Shown in pieces: positions 60,043-64,000 of a stretch of 64,000 nt of DNA (position 1 is its first letter; each line of letters starts with the position of its first letter). Source of the stretch: Rhodobacter xanthinilyticus. GTDB lineage: Bacteria > Pseudomonadota > Alphaproteobacteria > Rhodobacterales > Rhodobacteraceae. The stretch is from assembly GCF_001856665.1 (NCBI RefSeq), contig NZ_CP017781.1, positions 1,302,001-1,366,000 on the forward strand, written 5' to 3'. The position numbers and the translations under genes were made by a program. The notes under the pieces were generated by a model. It worked only from the letters and a program-made list of their open reading frames with translations, ran no database searches and was not told the origin of the DNA.

Positions 60043-61242
60043 ATGAATGAACAGATTTCCCGCCCGGTCGTGCGGCTGCGCCCCAAGGCCGAGGCCCGCG
60101 CCATCCGCCATGGGTTCCCTTGGGTCTATGCCGATGAGCTGGTGACCGACCGGCGCACCTCGAACCTCGCCCCCGGCGCGATCGCGACGCTCGAAGATGC
60201 CGAGCGGCGCCCGCTTGCCACCGTCACCGTCAACACCGCCTCGAAGATCATCGCGCGCGTGCTCGACCGCGACCCGGGCGCCGAGATCACGCAAGCCTGG
60301 CTCACCGCGCGCCTCGCCCATGCCCAGGCGCTGCGCGAGCGGCTCTTTGATGCGCCCTTCTACCGGCTCGTCCATGCCGAGGCCGATGGCCTGCCCGGCG
60401 TGATCATCGACCGCTTCGGCGACACCGCGGTGATCCAGCCCAATGCCGCCTGGGCCGAGGCCCATATCGAGGCGCTCGCCGCCGCGCTGGCCGAGGTCAC
60501 CGGCGTCACCACCATCGTCAAGAACGGCTCGGGGCGCGCGCGCGGGCTCGAGGGGCTGGCCGAGGAGATGGTCGTGCTGAAGGGCGCGGTCGCCGGGCCG
60601 ATCGAGGTGCCGATGAACGGCGCGCTCTACATGGCCGATGTGATGGGCGGGCAGAAGACCGGCCTCTTCTACGATCAGCGCCCGAACCATGCCTTTGCCG
60701 CGCGGCTCGCGCGCGGCGCGCGGGTGCTCGATGTCTTCTCGCATGTCGGCGGCTTTGCGCTCGCCTGTCTGGCGGGCGGCGCCGAGAGCGCGCTCGCGGT
60801 CGATGCCTCGGCCGCGGCGCTCGGGCTGGCCACGCAGGGCGCCGAGGCGATGGGGGCGGGGGCGCGCTTTGCCACCCGTCAGGGCGATGCTTTCGCCACG
60901 CTCGAGGCGCTGGCCGCCGAGGGCGCGCAGTTCGATCTGGTGATCTGCGACCCGCCCGCCTTCGCGCCGGCGAAATCGGCGCTTCAGGCGGGCTTGCGCG
61001 CCTATGAGCGGATCGCGCGGCTCGCCGCGCCGCTCGTCGCGCCCGGCGGCTATCTCGGGCTCTGCTCGTGCTCGCATGCGGCCGATCTGGCGCAGTTCCG
61101 CGCGGCCTCGGCGCGCGGCATCGGCAAGGCCGGGCGGCGCGGGCAGCTTCTGCACACCGGCTACGCCGGCCCCGATCACCCGATGCTGCCGCAGCTCGCC
61201 GAATCGGGCTATCTCAAATCGCTGGTCTTCCGGCTCGATTGA
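60043..61242 (+). CDS. rlmI: RlmI-like SAM-dependent 23S rRNA methyltransferase
   Basis: 399 residues. An N-terminal PUA domain (about 8-80, RHGFPWVYADEL), a linker/EEHEE region, then a Rossmann methyltransferase (about 200-390) with VLDVFSHVGGFALACL (SAM motif I) and FDLVICDPPAFA (catalytic). Like E. coli RlmI (m5C1962) it has a Cys in the GLCSCSH stretch near the active site. Target base cannot be proven here. The stop overlaps the next start. Confidence 0.87.
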   Translation: MNEQISRPVVRLRPKAEARAIRHGFPWVYADELVTDRRTSNLAPGAIATLEDAERRPLATVTVNTASKIIARVLDRDPGAEITQAWLTARLAHAQALRERLFDAPFYRLVHAEADGLPGVIIDRFGDTAVIQPNAAWAEAHIEALAAALAEVTGVTTIVKNGSGRARGLEGLAEEMVVLKGAVAGPIEVPMNGALYMADVMGGQKTGLFYDQRPNHAFAARLARGARVLDVFSHVGGFALACLAGGAESALAVDASAAALGLATQGAEAMGAGARFATRQGDAFATLEALAAEGAQFDLVICDPPAFAPAKSALQAGLRAYERIARLAAPLVAPGGYLGLCSCSHAADLAQFRAASARGIGKAGRRGQLLHTGYAGPDHPMLPQLAESGYLKSLVFRLD

Positions 61243-61784
61243 TGCGGCTCTTGCTCGACGCCTGTGTGCTGGTGCCGACCGTGCTGCGCGAGATCCTGAT
61301 CGGGGTCGCGCGGCGCGGGCTTTATGAGCCGCTCTGGTCGGCGCGGATCCTGGAGGAATGGGCGCGCGCGGCGGCCCGCTTCGGCCCCGCGCAAGAGGCG
61401 CTCGCGCGCGGCCAGATCGCGCTTTTGCGCGCCGAATTTCCCCGCGCCGAGGTGGCCGCGCGCCCGGGCCTCGAGGCACGCCTGCATCTGCCCGATGCCA
61501 ACGACATCCACGTCCTCGCCGCCGCGATCGCGGGCAACGCCGAGGCGATCGTGACCTTCAACGCGGCCGATTTTCCGCGCGGCGTGCTGGCGGGCGAGGG
61601 GCTTGCGCGGCGCGACCCGGATGGGCTTTTGTGGGAGCTCTGGTCGGGCGACCCCGCGCCGGTGGCCGAGGTGGTCGAGGCGGTGCGCGCCGAGGCCGAG
61701 CGCCTCTCGGGCGAGGCGCAGCCCCTGCGCGCGCTCCTCAAACGGGCGAAACTGCCGCGCCTTGGCAAGGCTTTGGGCGCATGA
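61242..61784 (+). CDS. PIN-domain protein
   Basis: 180 residues of the RNase-type PIN fold. Conserved acidic positions: LLLDACVL (residue 6), WSARILEEW (Glu), DANDIHVLAAA and VTFNAADF. In toxin-antitoxin systems such proteins are toxins, but no antitoxin-like gene is adjacent; rlmI is upstream (overlapping ATG/TGA) and DUF2478 downstream (overlapping ATGA). It is more likely a housekeeping PIN protein carried in the rlmI transcript. Confidence 0.8.
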   Translation: MRLLLDACVLVPTVLREILIGVARRGLYEPLWSARILEEWARAAARFGPAQEALARGQIALLRAEFPRAEVAARPGLEARLHLPDANDIHVLAAAIAGNAEAIVTFNAADFPRGVLAGEGLARRDPDGLLWELWSGDPAPVAEVVEAVRAEAERLSGEAQPLRALLKRAKLPRLGKALGA

Positions 61785-62284
61785 GGCTCGGGTTTGTCAG
61801 CCTCCCCACCCGCGGCGCGGCGGATCAGCTGCTGGCCGAGCTCGCGCGGCGCTGGGCGGCGGCGGGCCGCCCCTGCGTGGCGCTGGTGCGCGCGGCGCCA
61901 GAGGCGCTGGACCCGGCGCGGCCCTGCGAGATGGCGCTCGAACTCTGGCCCGGCGGCCAGATCTACCCGATCTCCCAGGACCTCGGCCCGGGCGCCAATG
62001 CCTGCGCGCTCGATGCCGGCGCGCTCGAGCTTGCCGCCGCCGCCGCCGAGACCGCGCTCGCCCGCGCCCCCGCCGGCGCGCCGCTGATCCTCAACAAATT
62101 CGGCAAGCAAGAGGCCGGCGGCCACGGCCTGCGCCCGCTGATCGGCGCGGCGCTGGCCGAGGGGCGGGCGGTCCTGCTCTCGGTGCCGCCCGAAACCCGC
62201 GCGGCCTTCGAGGCCTTTGCCGAGGGGCTCGGCGCGGAACTTCCGCCCGAAATCGCGGCGCTTGACGATTTCTTGCGCGCCTGA
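61781..62284 (+). CDS. DUF2478 family protein
   Basis: 167 residues of an unknown-function family often seen near metal-uptake genes. Motifs: MRLGFVSLPTRGAADQLLAELARRW, LILNKFGKQEAGGHGLRPLIGAALAEGRAVL. Looks like a small nucleoside-triphosphatase-like alpha/beta fold, though no clear Walker A is visible. Last gene of the rlmI-PIN-DUF2478 cluster. No function proposed. Confidence 0.72.
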   Translation: MRLGFVSLPTRGAADQLLAELARRWAAAGRPCVALVRAAPEALDPARPCEMALELWPGGQIYPISQDLGPGANACALDAGALELAAAAAETALARAPAGAPLILNKFGKQEAGGHGLRPLIGAALAEGRAVLLSVPPETRAAFEAFAEGLGAELPPEIAALDDFLRA

Positions 62285-62362
62285 GCCCGCCCGGCGGCTT
62301 CGGCGCTTCCCCCCCCGCGCGCGTCGCGCTAGACTTTTCGGCGAATGCCCGCTAGAAGGCGA

Positions 62363-62378
62363 CCGTTAGCGCTAACGG
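62363..62378. promoter_or_regulatory. Shared 16-bp palindrome upstream of zwf
   Basis: CCGTTAGCGCTAACGG, a perfect palindrome. Its 12-bp core GTTAGCGCTAAC is identical to the one in the edd promoter. It lies 66 bases before the zwf start. LacI-type regulators bind such even, CG-centred palindromes. Confidence 0.7.
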
Positions 62379-62444
62379 TTGCCGTTGGCCGCGTCCCTCC
62401 CGCGCCTCCCCGCGCGGCCCCGTTCTGGAGTCAATGGAGTTCCA

Positions 62445-63923
62445 ATGGTCTCGCGCGTCATCCCTGTGGACCCTTTCGATCTCGTGGTGTTCGGCGCCAC
62501 TGGCGACCTCGCCAGCCGCAAGATCCTGCCCGGCCTCTATCGGCGTTGGTTTGCCGGCCAGATCCCCGAGGGCGCGCGGATCATCGGCGCGGCGCGCACC
62601 GAGATGGACCGCCCGGCCTTTCTCGACTTCGCCCGCAAACAGATCGACGAACATGTCGGCGCGACGAAACACGACCCCGCGCAGATCGCGGCCTTCCTCG
62701 ATATCCTCGATTATGTGCCGATCGACGCGATGGGCGAGGCGGGCTGGGAGGAGCTGCGGCTGAAACTGCGCCCCGAGGCGATCCGCGCCTTCTACTTCTC
62801 GGTGGGGCCCGCGCTCTTTGGCGCGCTCGCGACGCGGCTCCATGCCCATGGCATCGCCACGCCCGAGGCGCGAATCGTCGTCGAGAAACCCTTCGGCCGC
62901 GATCTGGCCTCGGCGCGCGCGCTCAACGCCACGCTCGCCGCACATTTCGACGAGGCCCAGATCTACCGGATCGACCATTATCTGGGCAAGGAAACCGTCC
63001 AGAACCTGATGGCGGTGCGCTTTGCCAATATCCTCTTCGAGCCGCTCTGGAACGCGCAATTCGTCGACCATGTGCAGATCACCGTGGCCGAAACCGTGGG
63101 CGTGGGCGGGCGCGGCGCCTATTATGACCGCTCGGGCGCGATGCGCGACATGGTGCAAAACCACCTGATGCAGCTTTTGTGTCTGATCGCGATGGAGCCG
63201 CCCTATCACTTCGACCCCGATGCCGTGCGTGATGAAAAGCTCAAGGTTATCAGGGCGCTGCAACCCGTTCCTCAGACGGATATCGTGCGCGGCCAATATC
63301 TCGGGCAGCGCGCCAAGGGGGCCTGCGACACCGATCAGCCGGGCTATCTCGAGGATGTCGGCGACGCGGAGTCGCGCACCGAGAGCTATGTCGCGCTGAA
63401 GGCCTATGTGGCGAACTGGCGCTGGAAGGGCACGCCGTTTTATCTGCGCACCGGCAAGCGGCTGCGCGCGCGGACCTCGGAAATCGCGATCACCTTCAAG
63501 GAGCCGCCGCATTCGATCTTCGACGAGGCCGATGAGAGCTGGCGCGAGAATGTGCTCGTCATCCGGCTGCAGCCGAACGAGGGCATGAACCTCAAGATGA
63601 TGATCAAGGAGCCGGGCCCGGGGGGGATGCGCCTCGTGCAGGTGCCGCTCGACATGTCCTTCGCCGAGGCGCTGGGCGAGGAGGGCACCGACATCCCCGA
63701 CGCCTATGAGCGGCTGATCATGGATGTGATCCGGGGCAACCAGACGCTGTTCATGCGCGGCGACGAGGTCGAGGCGGCCTGGGCCTGGACCGACCCGATC
63801 ATCGCCGGGTTCGAGGCGCGCGGCGACAAGCCCCAGCCCTATGATGCGGGCAGCTCGGGGCCTGAGGATGCGCTCATGCTGATGCATCGCGATGGCCGTC
63901 GCTGGAGGGAAATTCGCGAATGA
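62445..63923 (+). CDS. zwf: Glucose-6-phosphate 1-dehydrogenase
   Basis: First step of the oxidative pentose phosphate and Entner-Doudoroff routes; 492 residues. Coenzyme motif FGATGDLASRKILPGLY near residue 18. Substrate/catalytic motif RIDHYLGKETVQN (about 178-190). EKPFG is also present. Start chosen at 62445 (MVSRVIPVDPFDLVVFG) with GGAG. The stop overlaps pgl by ATGA. The upstream palindrome is shared with edd. Confidence 0.97.
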   Translation: MVSRVIPVDPFDLVVFGATGDLASRKILPGLYRRWFAGQIPEGARIIGAARTEMDRPAFLDFARKQIDEHVGATKHDPAQIAAFLDILDYVPIDAMGEAGWEELRLKLRPEAIRAFYFSVGPALFGALATRLHAHGIATPEARIVVEKPFGRDLASARALNATLAAHFDEAQIYRIDHYLGKETVQNLMAVRFANILFEPLWNAQFVDHVQITVAETVGVGGRGAYYDRSGAMRDMVQNHLMQLLCLIAMEPPYHFDPDAVRDEKLKVIRALQPVPQTDIVRGQYLGQRAKGACDTDQPGYLEDVGDAESRTESYVALKAYVANWRWKGTPFYLRTGKRLRARTSEIAITFKEPPHSIFDEADESWRENVLVIRLQPNEGMNLKMMIKEPGPGGMRLVQVPLDMSFAEALGEEGTDIPDAYERLIMDVIRGNQTLFMRGDEVEAAWAWTDPIIAGFEARGDKPQPYDAGSSGPEDALMLMHRDGRRWREIRE

Positions 63924-64000
63924 ATTTCGTCGCTTACGCAGATCGTGAGATGATGATGCTGGCGCTGGCCGACCGCATCGCGGGCGAGCTGCGTCAGGCG
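63920..64000 (+). CDS. pgl: 6-phosphogluconolactonase, 3' truncated by window edge
   Basis: Only the first 27 residues are in the window: MNFVAYADREMMMLALADRIAGE, then LRQA. The start overlaps the zwf stop (ATGA), the usual place of pgl in this operon, and the N-terminus fits the DevB/Pgl pattern. The call is mainly from context. It would link zwf to edd in the Entner-Doudoroff route. Confidence 0.75.
   Translation, partial: MNFVAYADREMMMLALADRIAGELRQA

Noticed and set aside
61242-61784. Toxin-antitoxin module around the PIN gene
   Set aside because: Neighbours on both sides are rlmI and DUF2478; no small antitoxin-like gene precedes or follows the PIN gene.

Overview
The window is a dense, very GC-rich chromosomal segment from an alphaproteobacterium of the Rhodobacteraceae, most likely Rhodobacter in the strict sense (R. 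capsulatus-like). The evidence is gene content and order (tatABC; surE-pcm-nlpD; trpGDC-moaC-moeA-lexA next to comEC, gltX and gltA; class II RNR nrdJ; TakP-like TRAP binding proteins; a SqrR-type repressor), GC-biased codons, and an alphaproteobacterial SOS box (GTTC-N7-GTTC). No phage, IS element, CRISPR array or rRNA was seen. There is one tRNA (Pro, UGG). Most of the window is core housekeeping DNA, and the novelty lies mainly in its regulatory sequence.

Layout. 1-7.7 kb: the end of der, serS, and a two-gene RND efflux operon facing a convergent ArsR-family gene that matches SqrR; a matching operator-like sequence precedes the efflux operon. 7.9-11 kb: a possible 43-residue membrane peptide, corA, a membrane-anchored retropepsin-like protease, marC, and a short YafY-like regulator with a perfect operator palindrome. 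11.1-13.6 kb: tatA-tatB-tatC translationally coupled to a DUF815 ATPase. 13.7-19.6 kb: a DoxX protein, an AspT/YidE-like transporter, nlpD, pcm, surE and an SDR. 19.8-26.8 kb: bioY, DUF1284, gltA, gltX, comEC and lexA. 26.9-34.2 kb: trpG-trpD-trpC-moaC-moeA as one overlapping operon, a divergent polysaccharide deacetylase, and trpE behind a PpiD-like foldase. 36-41.7 kb: an aminotransferase, gpt with a DUF2127 gene, a LysE exporter, fabI, pdxH, a double cold-shock protein, a DUF192 protein and tRNA-Pro. 42.5-46.5 kb: nrdJ with a long, structured leader. 46.7-51.1 kb: a chemoreceptor and two tandem Tat-exported TRAP binding proteins without membrane subunits. 51.3-56.5 kb: bpt, DUF2852, ybaK, glnE and a small conserved gene. 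56.5-64 kb: the Entner-Doudoroff genes eda and edd, a lipoprotein, rlmI, a PIN-domain protein, DUF2478, zwf and the start of pgl.

How the parts connect. zwf-pgl and edd-eda flank an unrelated block, yet both carry the same LacI-type palindrome (GTTAGCGCTAAC) upstream, so they look like one Entner-Doudoroff regulon. The Tat translocase is encoded in the same window as two proteins with Tat signals. LexA has its own promoter covered by three evenly spaced GTTC half-sites. A recurrent inverted-repeat element (GCGTATTT...CCAAGAAGAA and its inverse) appears five times, always between genes and mostly at 3' ends. Two near-identical 21-bp dyads sit in front of the DUF2852 gene. These regulatory patterns are the best candidates for something undescribed.

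Limits: all calls are by eye from sequence and translations, without database searches. Start codons are chosen from Shine-Dalgarno matches and family knowledge.
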